Origin: Emmonsiellopsis sp. PD_33 | Taxonomy: Eukaryota > Ascomycota > Eurotiomycetes > Onygenales > Ajellomycetaceae | Assembly (NCBI GenBank): GCA_032988165.1 | Contig: JANTQF010000138.1 | Location: 22,964 to 86,963, forward strand | Length of the DNA stretch: 64,000 bases | Direction of reading: 5' to 3' | Shown here: positions 11,360 through 21,601 of the stretch, piece by piece | How positions within the stretch are numbered: position 1 is the first letter of the stretch | How the letters are laid out: every line of letters begins with the position of its first letter | Notes under the pieces: model-generated | What the model was told of the DNA's origin: nothing | The model's input: only the letters and a program-made list of their open reading frames with translations | Database searches by the model: none | Position numbers and translations under genes: made by a program

Positions 11360-11912
11360 AACATTATAATATATTTATATGGTTCTTTGATTTACACACT
11401 CTGAAAATAGTAATAATATCATCACAGATGTTAATTTTAAAGTACTCTATCAGAGCAATGGTGTTTACATGGTGGATCCACAGCAGAACAGTCTCACAAA
11501 AATCTGGTATGATTGCCACAGCACTAGGCATAATAATGTGGATATAATAATCGCTAGCAGAAGGGGCAGAGAGAGACATTTTAGGGTTGTAAATATATTA
11601 AGGTGTGGTTCAAAAGCAGATGTGAAATTGATAAATAATCTATGTATAGATAGATATATAGGGGAACGCAAAAGATTGTGAAATGTTTCTGATAGTTCTA
11701 AATTTCCTTCGTATCAAATGGAGTCCAGAATGAGGCGGGGTTTTTCCGTGGGAATCATAAAATGAAAAGAACCATAAGAGGGTAGCAAAGGAACAGATTA
11801 AGCGTGGTATAGATCCGATCTCATAAATGATAGGGAAAAGGAGGTAAGGGGTGGTTCATGCATATCATAGTCGTAAAGATTTAATGATTCAGTTCCAACT
11901 CATCTTCCTCCC
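11360..11912. other. Boundary between the repeat block and gene-bearing DNA
   Basis: CpG reappears at about 11,552 and becomes common after 11,700. No gene is supported; short frames on both strands here overlap each other and look random. The right part is the 3' flank of the Zn2Cys6 gene. Confidence 0.55.
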
Positions 11913-13636
11913 TCAAAACAGTCCCAAAAGCTCAATATTAGCCTCAAAAACCGCCTCCTCCCTCACATGCTTCAACAAATACCCACAATTTTCCGCCGGA
12001 TACTCCAGCAGCCTGAGAATGCGCGGATCCTCACTGTCTTCCAGAAACATGCAGACGGCAATACATTCCGAATGCACCCTGGGATGCATCCACCAATGGT
12101 TCTCCTGGCACTTTTTCCCCAGCCAGTAACCCAGAATGAGCACGGCGCGCGGATCCTTCTTTTGCAGCAGCGCCGTGTAATCAGGCAGCAAGCGGCCCAT
12201 GAACGAAGTGATCTTGCCAAAGTGTTCGCGCGTGGGTGGGAGAGGGAGTAAAGGGGAAAGCATGCGCAGGGGCCAGTGGTAAGGGTTCGTCTCTTCGGTC
12301 GTGTCATCTTCGATCCCGCAGAGTTCAGCGAGGCCCGGGTGGAGGCCTTCGGCGCCGGGACGGTGGTCGTCATATGTATGTTTGTCATCGTCGGATTCCA
12401 TAAAAACTTTGAACCAGATGCTTTCTTGGAGGTGCGGGGCGGTGAAGCCTAGGAGGTAGCGGAGGCCGCATTGCAGGAGCAGCCAGTTCAGGGCGGTGGG
12501 GTCGTCGGAGAAGAGCCAGGATTTTTCTGGATGGTAATCCTCGGAGGCGAAGGAGAGGACGCCCATGAGCATGCAGGTCGACATGAGGCCGTCCATGTTG
12601 TGCACGCCTATTGGGGTGGCGAGTTCCCTTTGATAAAGGGTGATGGCGCGCTGCCAGTGGTACCGTTCGGCGATGCTGTAGGATGGGTCCCATTTTAATA
12701 GGCGGCGAAGGTTCGTGGTGGCTACGCCTAGGATTGCATGCATGAGATACGGTGTCTGAGATTAAGTTTGATCTATTAGTGACGTTGTGCGCGATCGTAT
12801 GAGGAGAATAGTGGGGGGGTGGTTTGAAATGCCAGTATCCGCAACTCACTTGAAAAGCTACACGAAGCATATCACCATTTGTCACATCTCTTCCAGTTTC
12901 CGTGAGTGCGGGGTTATCATTGGAAAGGTTTATAAAGTGATGGAAAGCTTCGATGCCTTTGGTATGAGACGCCCTAGAAACAATATGGAACTCATCATTG
13001 GTATTAGGAGCAAGCCGTAATGCCGACTCTATCTTATCGGCAAGCTCTGACATGGCCAAAGAATAAGTGGTGGAATCAATTGCTCTCGTCTCAGCGAACT
13101 TGCTCGCAAATGGGAATGCGGACTTTGACTTGGGGACCAATTGTGATTCCGCGTAGTCACAGGATATACCATAGGCCTCGCATTTTTTGCAGCCAGGCTT
13201 AGTTTCGTCGCACTGGAGGATGGGTACAGATTATTATCAGATAACACCGTATCTAGACAGACATACCCCCCTCCTCAGGAATGCAGGCTACACACATACA
13301 TGCATATGTACGACCTAGCCGAAAGGAGAAAGGGAGGAGATGGATCCATACCTTGACCCTGCGCTTCTTGCAATTGGAGCAACCAGTCCTCGACTTTCGA
13401 TGCGGTTTGCGGGAGTGGAAGGCTGGCTCGTTCGATTGAGCGACATTCTGTTGCCGTTGTTGCTGAGACGGCTTGCTCGGCTGTCGTCGAGCATTGTTCT
13501 TAACGCGGAAGACAACCTGATTCCCAATCATGCGATTCAGAGGCGTAGCTGGAGGTTTCTGGCACTGCTCTTCATCCTGTTGGGTTTGAGAGAGTGGGAA
13601 CGGTGATGGTTCCGGTGTGGGGAACATGCTTGCCAT
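11913..13636 (-). CDS. Zn2Cys6 transcription factor, sterol-uptake-control (Upc2)-like
   Basis: Predicted nuclear DNA-binding regulator of about 496 residues. Exons on the minus strand are 13636-13352, 13212-12850 and 12755-11913; both introns (139 and 94 nt) have GT..AG ends and preserve frame. Joining exons 1 and 2 rebuilds a full binuclear cluster: Cys86, Cys89, Cys96, Cys103, Cys106 and Cys113 in C-x2-C-x6-C-x6-C-x2-C-x6-C, preceded by HRKSRTG as in Upc2-type factors. The long C-terminal half, with PYLMHAILGVA followed by helical sequence, matches the Fungal_trans_2-type regulatory domain typical of sterol uptake control proteins. The N-terminal 60 residues are Pro/Gln-rich. It lies directly beside the repeat block. 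Target genes cannot be read from sequence; any Onygenales Zn2Cys6 subfamily remains possible. Confidence 0.82.
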
Positions 13637-14825
13637 CGTGGGGGACTAGGGTTGGTGATTTTGGTAGTTATGTGATGTTATGCCGCTGCTTGCTAAACGA
13701 GAAGCGAGTACGAATAATCGCCGTTGGCGTTATGGTCCAGCCGCGGGAAAATATATGCGTCTAGTCCTTGAAGGTCTTCCCAACTGACCTTGTTGTCCGA
13801 TTACATACGCGGTTCCTCTGTCATCTCAAAAACGGCTGGAGTGCTGCCTGATATATTGACGGGCTGATAGCGAGATGTTGACCACGGACGTCTTGCTTCA
13901 CCGAGAAGGAGGCGTAAAACTCTCCCATAGGACATCAAGGAAGTATCTTGAGCTCTGCCCTACAGACAGCCTGGCGAACTCAGCAACCATCTCGCGTATT
14001 GCGCAGTTAGCTCGTGTTCTTCGCGTCAATCGAGAAGTCAACTTCCAAGCCTCAAGAACGAGGTCAGATATCTACTAAGCTCGAAACGGAAAGGAGTGGT
14101 TTTCATTCGGCGTGGGTAGATTCGATTGGTCGATGAGCCTGCCCTTGCTGACGTAATTTATGCGGGAGAACCTTAATTCCACGCGCTGATTGGTGGGTCC
14201 AGAGAACTTTATTTGGCCATGTGGGGCTGTGTCTGATTATGTCAGCACCTACTTCCAACCTCAAAATTGCTTCTATCAATTAAATACGATTTCAATTTAA
14301 TAAAGGATGCGCAATAAAGATCAACCAGAGGATGGTTTTTGCTTTTATGCCTTACCAGGTGCCATTTGAAGCCTATCTACAATTATCGCCCTGTAATATT
14401 TCCATCTTAGAGCCTAGCCTGCTTGTAATCAAGTTGTCAAGCACATCCAACCCCCACCTGCATCGCTATGCCTCTGATTTCCTTCACGTCAGCCTTGTCC
14501 AACTATATTTTTGACTCCCTGTTTTCTATACTTTGAGTTTTCTGTATTGCTATAGTTATCCCTTTTCTAGAACGCCGTGAGACCTACTTTCACCTAAAGC
14601 TATTTGAAGATGTAACTTGTGAAACGCGGGGCGTTGGGAGAAAATGACAGCAGAGGGAAAGACTAGGGAAAGAAGCAGAAGATAGCTAAATGTTATTTCT
14701 TGTGGGAAGAGTTCTGTGCAGGCAGTTGAAATATTTATAACATAATATACATTGTTTTGTTCTTATCTGTTGAAAAGGGTAGGGCTAAACATACATGCGG
14801 AGAACTGGGTAAAGGAAAAGCAGGA
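13637..14825. other. Intergenic, Zn2Cys6 promoter side and COX10 3' flank
   Basis: About 1.2 kb with normal base composition. Small frames (13875-14078, 14332-14514) show no family likeness. Nothing beyond the expected promoter and 3' UTR is seen. Confidence 0.6.
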
Positions 14826-16433
14826 TCAAGGCAAAGGTCTTGTGGGTAATAATGCGTCCACGGGAACGTTCCCATCCTGGACATCCATCTCATCTTCTTC
14901 AAACTCCTCCTCGTCCTCGTCTTCTTCCTCGCCAAACACCCGAGTCCACACACCGTCCCATATTCCCTTCTTGGTAACAAGCGTCCCAACCATCAACAGA
15001 GGCAGATGCCAGACACTAGCCCAGAACAGCCCTCTCGCACTACCTGCTGCTCCGCCTAGCTTCCAGAACCTATAGGCCTCCTTTGCTAGCCAGCAATTTA
15101 CCAACGTCCCCCCGACAAGGAATCCCCTGTCCACCACGCCGTACCACCATAGCCCGGCGCAAATCGGGAACATGAGGATGGAATAACGCAAAGCCACACG
15201 ACCATTCCGTGCGGGATTTGTCCACGCAAGCATTTTATAACCTGCATTCTTATACTCGTCACGAATGGTATGCGAGAGAGAGTTGAAGTGGGGGAACTGC
15301 CAGGCGAACAGGATCGCAGCCATCAGCCAGCCACCTGGGCTGTCGGGGCCGAAGAGAAGGTCGCGCCATGTATCATGGCCTGTTGTGGCGGTTTGGCCGG
15401 CAGCAGCTGTCCAGCCCATCAGTGGCGGGATTCCACCAACGATAGCACCCACCCATGTATTTATAACCGAAATTCGTTTGAGGGGAGTATAAACGAACGC
15501 GTAGAGAAACAAATTAAAAGCGGAGAGAGCGGCGACGGTGGGATTCGTTCCCATGTATAAGGCGGTGATGCCGACTGTACCGGTGACGGCGGCGAATATG
15601 AGAGCAGCCCGTTTGGAGAGGAGTTTGCGAACAAGTGGTCGGTTGCGGGTCCGGGACATGCGGGCATCATGCTGTGGCTCAAAGAGCATGTTTAGCGTGT
15701 TGGCGCTAGCAGAGGAGAGGAATGTTCCGGCGGTGAGGTAGAGGAATGTAAGCGTTGAGGTGGATAGGGTCGGAAGAGGTGTAACGGAGGGGTCGAGGGC
15801 TAGGAGGGTGGGTATTGGGTAGAGGCCGTAGGCGGTGGTAGCAGTGAGGACGATGAGGAAGGATAGGTTTGGTTTGGTGAGGGCGAGGTATGTTGCCATT
15901 GTCCGTCGTAGAGAGGTTTTCGGGAGGGAAGACGAAAGGGTCGACAGGCGACTCGAGGCATCGGGACGGATCTCGTTGCTGGTGGCGGCAGCCTTCTGTT
16001 CAGCCTTCAATCTTTGTCGTCTTCGGTGGGGAAGTTCTCCGGTATCTTGAGGGTTGGGTTGCTTATTAGATGCGTCAATTGGGGTCCTGAGAGACGATTG
16101 TGGCTCGATCGTCGGAGCTGTGGAGTGGAACAGAGGGGAACGCTCTGTATGCTGTGACTGTCTCCTAATAAACCACTGAACAACACCGCTTTTTGGAAGA
16201 TGGTTGGACGGCAACCCATTGGGCGAAAAGTAGGATTTCCGCAGTATTCTCGGTATCGTAGAGACCCGAGGCGCCTCATTTTGGACAATCCCGGTTGACA
16301 CGAAGCCCCTCCTGGAGACCCGCGGCCGCAAAAGCAAGCGGGAGAAGCATTGGGAGCAGACGGCGGCGGAGCCTGATACCGCGCGGGGCCGGAGGACCAG
16401 AAGCGGAGAGGTCATGGCCAAACCAGGATGCAC
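14826..16433 (-). CDS. COX10: Protoheme IX farnesyltransferase, mitochondrial
   Basis: Transfers a farnesyl group to heme b to make heme O, the first step of heme A synthesis for cytochrome c oxidase, in the mitochondrial inner membrane. A single exon encodes 535 residues. The first ~175 residues are Arg/Ser-rich and low in acids, fitting a long mitochondrial presequence. The UbiA-type prenyltransferase domain begins near 185 (ALTKPNLSFLIVLTA). The polyprenyl-diphosphate site is visible at 245-267, with N-x-L-N-M...D-A-R-M-x-R-T-x-x-R-P-L, and the second conserved loop (EYKNAGYKML) lies further on between several hydrophobic helices. The C-terminus ends in an unusual run of Glu/Asp (about 508-519). 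The second Met (residue 7) could be the true start. The start lies 443 bp head-to-head with the next gene. Confidence 0.95.
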   Translation of the reverse strand: MHPGLAMTSPLLVLRPRAVSGSAAVCSQCFSRLLLRPRVSRRGFVSTGIVQNEAPRVSTIPRILRKSYFSPNGLPSNHLPKSGVVQWFIRRQSQHTERSPLFHSTAPTIEPQSSLRTPIDASNKQPNPQDTGELPHRRRQRLKAEQKAAATSNEIRPDASSRLSTLSSSLPKTSLRRTMATYLALTKPNLSFLIVLTATTAYGLYPIPTLLALDPSVTPLPTLSTSTLTFLYLTAGTFLSSASANTLNMLFEPQHDARMSRTRNRPLVRKLLSKRAALIFAAVTGTVGITALYMGTNPTVAALSAFNLFLYAFVYTPLKRISVINTWVGAIVGGIPPLMGWTAAAGQTATTGHDTWRDLLFGPDSPGGWLMAAILFAWQFPHFNSLSHTIRDEYKNAGYKMLAWTNPARNGRVALRYSILMFPICAGLWWYGVVDRGFLVGGTLVNCWLAKEAYRFWKLGGAAGSARGLFWASVWHLPLLMVGTLVTKKGIWDGVWTRVFGEEEDEDEEEFEEDEMDVQDGNVPVDALLPTRPLP

Positions 16434-16876
16434 TCAATTGGCAGCCTGAGCCATCAGAGACCTCGCCATGGACATGGGGCTGTTGCGGAGAGATATTGTC
16501 GTCGTCGTTGGATGCGCGAAGTTGATTCTTTTGGATTTCTTGATCGGGACGCCGGGTCAATGTTTGGCCGGGGCTCGTCACGTGAGGCGGGTTTTCGCCG
16601 CCATCAAGCTGTATTTTGTGTGAGGATAGCAAGATGGGATGGAAGATATGTAGAGAAATAGTCAAAATAATCAAATATATCACATAAAGCCGTTAGCCAG
16701 GACAAAAACTATCATGAAAACGTAGCAACTGTCCTGTCCCAGATCCGCCCGGCGCATATCTATCTACTTCGCCCTTTGCCTCCGTCATATTTACTTCTCC
16801 ACAACCACAACATCCCTCCACAGCGTCAACAACGTCTACAACGTCAACCACAACGACGACGGATCACGGAGCAGCC
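16434..16876. promoter_or_regulatory. Shared divergent promoter of COX10 and the MPDU1-like gene
   Basis: 443 bp between two start codons facing away from each other. The right part, just before 16,877, is a CA/CAAC-rich pyrimidine leader, common for fungal 5' UTRs. No specific binding site is claimed. Confidence 0.5.
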
Positions 16877-17873
16877 ATGGACTCTCTCCAGCAAACCCTC
16901 CAATCCAACCTCCTCACCCCGCTCCAGCCCTATCTCCTCCCCATAACCACCTCCCTCCCCCAACCCATCAACGATGCCCTCATCTCCCTCATCGGCGAAC
17001 CCTGCTACACCTCCCTCGTCCGCTCCCTCGACGTGACCGAAGACCCGGCCTGTCTGCCTCTCGCAATCTCCAAAGTCCTCGGCGTCGCCATCGTCGCCTT
17101 CAGCGCCATCGTCAAAGTGCCCCAGATCCTGAAACTGGTTTCCTCCCGCTCCTCGTCCGGCGTCTCCTTCACTTCCTACGCCCTCGAGACCACGAGTCTC
17201 CTCATCACCCTTGCGTACAACGCGCGCCAGAAATTTCCGTTCAGCACGTATGGCGAGTCTGCGCTGATTGCGGCGCAGGATGTCGTTGTTGGCGTCCTGG
17301 TGCTAGCTTTCTCGGGACAGTCTGCCGCAGCCGGCGCGTTTGTTGCGGCCGTTGCGGGTGTGGTGTATGCGCTGTTGTTCAGCGGCGAGACTCTGGTGGA
17401 TCAGGGGACGATGGGTTACTTGCAGGCCGGCGCAGGAATGCTGGGTGTTGCCAGCAAATTGCCCCAGATCTTGACTATCTGGAAGGAGGGTGGGACTGGG
17501 CAGCTCAGTGCCTTTGCGGTATGTTACTCTCTGATGATAAAACCTACTATATAAAACCCTGAAACTAAACACTTAACCTTTACAGGTCTTCAATTACCTC
17601 TTCGGATCCCTCTCGCGCATCTTCACTACCCTGCAAGAAGTCGACGATAAACTTATTCTCTACGGCTTCGTGGCCGGCTTCTCCCTGAACCTGATCCTGG
17701 CCTTGCAGATGATCTACTACTGGAACGCGCCCTCTGGTGCCGCTGCTCCGGCCAAGAAGTCGACGGGTAAAAAGGCTCAACGGATGAAGGAGGTGCAGAT
17801 TCCTGTGGCGAAAGCATCCGGTGTCTCGCCGGGTCCCTCTGGAAAGGGGCCCACTACGAGACGACGGGGTTAG
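16877..17873 (+). CDS. PQ-loop membrane protein, MPDU1 (mannose-P-dolichol utilization) family
   Basis: Members of this ER family are needed for use of dolichol-phosphate-mannose and -glucose in glycan and GPI assembly. Exons are 16877-17518 and 17586-17873; the 67-nt intron starts GTATGT and ends ACAG, leaving 309 residues in frame. Two PQ-loop repeats are seen: KVPQILKL at Pro82-Gln83 followed by SGVSFTSYALE, and KLPQILTIWK at Pro196-Gln197 followed by GQLSAFAVFNY. About seven hydrophobic helices follow the usual layout. The last ~45 residues are Lys/Arg-rich, a likely cytosolic tail. The length fits fungal MPDU1 proteins. It converges with MED8, 449 bp away. Confidence 0.88.
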
Positions 17874-18322
17874 GTTTGCTGAAATTCTCCCCCCGTTTAT
17901 GGAGGTTTTGCAGCATGTTTTCTGTGTTTATATCCTTTCAGGCCTGCTATTTTCTGGGAGGGTTCCTTCTTCTTCCTCTTCTTTTTTTTTAAAAAAAAAC
18001 AAAACATACAGTTATGTACACTCGTTTTTACGTGAGGTTTATAATATTAATATCCTTTAACCTTGGCATCTATGGTTTTCGCAGGTATCATTAGGTTCTC
18101 ATTTAAATATCAAATGGAGATGCAGCTCCCATAGGCATTGGTATGAATTCCAATCGGGTTCTTTCAGTACCTTCTTCAACATCTCATGTCAGTCTTCTAC
18201 CACGCCCCAATGAGCCGAAATTCCCAGCAAATACACTCGGATATACCGACCCCAGCCATTGAAACCCATGTAACCCCCAATATCCCCAACGCCAGCACCA
18301 CCTAGCTAAATATATAAGTAAA
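17874..18322. other. Convergent 3' flanks of the MPDU1-like gene and MED8
   Basis: 449 bp between two converging genes, with pyrimidine/T runs and an A run near 17,990-18,002 typical of fungal 3' UTRs. Nothing else is seen. Confidence 0.5.
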
Positions 18323-19101
18323 TCACCTCCCCCTCCCCCCCTGCCCCGTCATCATAAACCGAAACATATCCCCCATGGGCACCGCCGGCCCCCCCACCGG
18401 AGCCCCAGACAGCGCACCAGCCCCATCCGCCCTCCTCTGCGCACCAACCCCCTCCATCTGCCCCGCATCCTCTTCCTCCTCAGACTCCTCCTCACTCCCA
18501 CTCTCACTCCCACTATCCTCCACCAACCGCCTCCTCAACCCCGTCACCACACTCTTAACCCCCGCCTCCCTTTCCTCAAGCGTATAATCGCCACCCCAAT
18601 TCCTCCTCCGCGCCTCCATATTCGCCTCAACAGGCGCCCAATGCCACAGCTCCGTCAGCTGTGCCGCCGTCAGGTTCTTTTGCTGCTGCGTGTTGGTAGC
18701 GGTGTTCCCCAGCGAGCGGCCGCGGGACACCCAGTCCTCGACGCGGGGTTCGAGCTTTGTACGTAATAGCTGGCTGAGCATTGCGGCTTCGGAGTGGCCG
18801 GGAAATTGCGGGGTGGGGTAGGCGACGAGCGAGGAGAGGAGGGTTTCGTGGTCTGTTAGTTGTTGGGAGACGGTGAGGAGGTTGTTGGAGATTATGGTTG
18901 CTTGGGATTGGAGGGAGGACCTGGGGTTGGGGGGTTAGGTTGGGGGTATATAGATGATAGGGAGGGGGGGGGGTACCAGGCGGGGAGGGGGTCGCTTTGG
19001 TTGATGTTGTTTATGAGCGAGGCGAGGGATTGGGTGAGCTGCACGAGGCGCTGGCGGGTTTGTTCGAGGACTTTGAGCTGGTCGGGGGTTATGGAGGACA
19101 T
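18323..19101 (-). CDS. MED8: Mediator of RNA polymerase II transcription subunit 8
   Basis: Head-module subunit of the Mediator complex in the nucleus. Exons are 19101-18977 and 18920-18323, joined within a Trp codon (TG|G) across a 56-nt intron, giving 240 residues. The N-terminus LDQLKVLEQTRQRL-like helix (here DQLKVLEQTRQRLVQLTQSL), then DPLPAW-SSLQSQA, YPTPQFPG and LLRTKLEPRVEDWVSRGR are the conserved Med8 blocks. A C-terminal acidic Ser/Glu-rich region and Gly/Pro tail follow. An upstream in-frame ATG at 19158 would add 19 residues (MYQHHHQ...), but the Met before SSITPDQ matches known homologues. The intron contains a long C run on the coding strand, an unusual polypyrimidine tract. Confidence 0.92.
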
Positions 19102-19497
19102 GGCTGCGGTGGGCTGTATGGGCTGCTCTCTGACTCTCTGGTGATGATGTTGATACACAGCTCGATGGGAAAAGAAAGAAGTTCATGCTGGTTGGTTGCT
19201 GGCCGAGGTGGTCCGAGCGTTAACGTTTTTGGCTCGCCCGGCTAAGCTTAACCGAAAACAGTTAGTGTGGGGACATCACTCATCCAACCTCCACGGCTGA
19301 TATCTGATATCGGATATCTTGTTTACGCCCTTCTCTTTTGACATCCACGGGACACTGAGCTGTGCTAGATAGCAGCACGCGAATGACGCACATATCGCGT
19401 TGACCACACCTCATATCATCACGGAGACTTGCCTTTCCTCACCCGCTCCTGTTGGCAGCATACCTAGTACGTTGTCTGTTCGACATTAGTAACCAAA
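19102..19497. promoter_or_regulatory. Divergent promoter between MED8 and the ankyrin gene
   Basis: 396 bp between opposed start codons. It contains repeated GATATC steps (about 19,300-19,320). No known site is assigned. Confidence 0.4.
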
Positions 19498-20814
19498 ATG
19501 CCGTTTCTGGATCTCCCCAACGAGTTGATACAACACATAACGCACCATCTAGAAGACGACAGCGATATCAGCCGGTTCTCCCGCACATCCGTGCATTTGC
19601 ACCATTTACTCAATGACTACCTCTATGTGAACAACGTACAGCGCCATGACAGCTCAGCGTTATTATGGGCTGCCCATCGTGGAAGGGAAGAAACGGCACG
19701 CCGAATGTTGGGCAAAGGCGCCAACGTTGACGTTAAAGACTCGCCGCACAAGTACACCGATCGCCACATAACGTCCTCCCAGACGCCATTGGCTATCGCC
19801 TCCTTTGATGGCCATCTAAATGTCGTTAGGTGTCTTGTGGAAAACGGTGCTGTAATCAACCGCCGGGATAGTAGCGGCATGACAGCGCTAGCGCGGGCGG
19901 CTTCTCGGGGCCACACGGCGGTGGTGAGGTTTCTGGAAGAAAAGGGTGCTGATGTTCACCCTCCCAATACCACCGCGACCTCCCCTTTGAGTATTGCGGC
20001 GGAGAACGGGCACGAAGAAGTGGTCAGATTCTTAGTGGACAAGGGCGTCGATGTCAACGCTGGGGACGATATCGGCGAGACTGCCCTATGGCATGCGGCG
20101 GATTACGGACATGACGCCGTTGTTAAGTTTTTAATTGAAGAGGGTGCGGTGTTTGACGACCCTAACAACGATGGACTAACACCGCTAGGGTCTGCTGCGT
20201 TTAGGGGGAAGGAAGCGGTGGTTAGGCTTCTCCTCGAAAAGGGCGCCAGGGTTGACTTTAGGAATATTTCGGGCCGGACGCCACTGTCTACAGCAGCCAT
20301 CGCGGGACACGCGGACCTGATTCGCCTGTTAGTCGAGAACGGTGCCGAGATCAACTCGAAAGATGGTTATGGATACACGGCGTTGACACTCGCGGCTTTA
20401 GCTGGCTTTGTGAGAACTATTGAAATTCTAATTGAACTAGGTGCTGATATCGAATCTAAGGACCTTGATGGGTGCACACCGCTGTGGGCGGCAGTGGAGA
20501 ATGGGAAAGAGGCAGTGATAAAATTGCTCGTCGAGAAGGGTGCGGATATCCATGCTCGGAACCTAGATGACCAGCCGCCCATATTCGGTGCTGTTTACCA
20601 GTCTCGCAAGGAGATAATTAAAATGCTGTTCGAAATGGGGTTTGATATTGACCCGAAGGATATGAATGGACGAACGCCGTTATTTGCCGCCGTTATCCGA
20701 CGCGACAACGTTATCGTTAAGCTGTTGGTTGAATTGGGTGCCGATATGCATTCTGAGGATATAGATGGCGTCAGCCCTTTGGCGTACACACTGGAAAGGG
20801 GTGGCGTGATTTGA
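19498..20814 (+). CDS. F-box-like / ankyrin-repeat protein
   Basis: A single exon encodes 438 residues. Residues 1-45 (FLDLPNELIQHITHHLED...SRFSRTSVHLHHLL) have the pattern of a fungal F-box: L-P-x-E-L-x-x-x-I, then a second Leu-rich helix. From about residue 52 the protein consists of roughly eleven 33-residue ankyrin units of the form TPLxxAAxxGHxxVVxxLLExGADVxxxDxxG, with a degenerate last unit ending at SPLAYTLERGG. The F-box would dock Skp1 of an SCF ubiquitin ligase, while ankyrin repeats bind a protein substrate; both roles are inferred from family knowledge. Such proteins are numerous and fast-evolving in filamentous fungi. The intronless structure is typical. The substrate is unknown. 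Confidence 0.85.
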   Translation: MPFLDLPNELIQHITHHLEDDSDISRFSRTSVHLHHLLNDYLYVNNVQRHDSSALLWAAHRGREETARRMLGKGANVDVKDSPHKYTDRHITSSQTPLAIASFDGHLNVVRCLVENGAVINRRDSSGMTALARAASRGHTAVVRFLEEKGADVHPPNTTATSPLSIAAENGHEEVVRFLVDKGVDVNAGDDIGETALWHAADYGHDAVVKFLIEEGAVFDDPNNDGLTPLGSAAFRGKEAVVRLLLEKGARVDFRNISGRTPLSTAAIAGHADLIRLLVENGAEINSKDGYGYTALTLAALAGFVRTIEILIELGADIESKDLDGCTPLWAAVENGKEAVIKLLVEKGADIHARNLDDQPPIFGAVYQSRKEIIKMLFEMGFDIDPKDMNGRTPLFAAVIRRDNVIVKLLVELGADMHSEDIDGVSPLAYTLERGGVI

Positions 20815-21601
20815 TTCAGTTGTTAGGGGGGGGATCTGGTATATAGAATGTCTAAATAAATGAGATCTTCCCTTCAGCTGATTACTGTCCAAACCTAACC
20901 GGTTCCAACGGATGACGGATACAGTTCTGCGGAATTACAGTACCAGTTTGTTCGGGTGGATGGGGGACGAGTAACAAATTAATGCTTCATCAAATTCTGA
21001 TATTGTCATTATACAATGGGGGGTAGGAAGCGGTAGAAAAATAGAGGGGTTGAGAAACTCATAACATCGTGTAGCATGTGCAACCGTGTTTTTTGTTAAA
21101 TTTCTTCGTATCGAGGAGCATGCAACTAAATACTTGCATGTGAAATCCTCCCTCACGCACGCACGCACTCTCATTCTCCTGGCAAGAGAGCGAAAAAATA
21201 CAGCGTCGGATAGAGATATCTAGAGGAATAAAACCGAGGAATGAAATAGAGCGAAAACTATAAAAATATACATGGGGAGGGGGAGGAGGAGGGGTTGGGC
21301 GAGGGGTATTAAGCCGATACAGAAGAAACACTGGGCCCCAAGAAAAAATAGAAATAGAAATAGGATCAGCCAAAGGGAGTATCATACGGTAGAATGTCTG
21401 GATGGCAAGGCCGACAGAGTGTAACCGGGTAAATAAATAGAAGCATTGCCCCATTAACGACTTAAAGGACCCGAAAGGTTCAAGCATATATAGATGAGAA
21501 ACAAAAAAAAAAAAAACTCCACCTTATCTCTCATGAACTAGAGGGGAAAAGTTGAAACGCCAGCATATATATCCCTTTTTCAAATATATTTAAAAAGAAA
21601 A
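20815..21601. other. Convergent intergenic region
   Basis: 787 bp between two gene ends. Contains a CGCACGCACGCA tract (about 21,155-21,166), a G-rich run (21,274-21,297) and an A run near 21,503. No gene is supported. Confidence 0.5.

Larger units (their letters stand above)
1..11600. repeat. AT-rich, CpG-free block of decayed repeats
   Basis: This whole stretch is strongly AT-rich, and by eye I found no CG dinucleotide until about 11,552, whereas the DNA to its right is full of CpG. CpA and TpG remain common, so the loss is specific to CpG beyond general AT drift. No intact long reading frame exists; the recognisable pieces are transposon relics full of stops plus tandem repeats, listed separately. 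The pattern fits repeat-directed C-to-T mutation (RIP or methyl-cytosine decay), known for transposon-rich segments of many ascomycetes and reported as CpG depletion in Onygenales. The mechanism is inferred, not seen. Confidence 0.85.

Noticed and set aside
11851..12251. Plus-strand frames of 92-94 codons
   Set aside because: Antisense shadows of the last exon of the Zn2Cys6 gene with no domain likeness.
12385..13140. 251-codon minus-strand frame
   Set aside because: It reads exon 2 of the Zn2Cys6 gene, then through its intron and into exon 3 in the wrong frame (Arg/Pro/His-rich end). The spliced model restores both the zinc cluster and the conserved domain.
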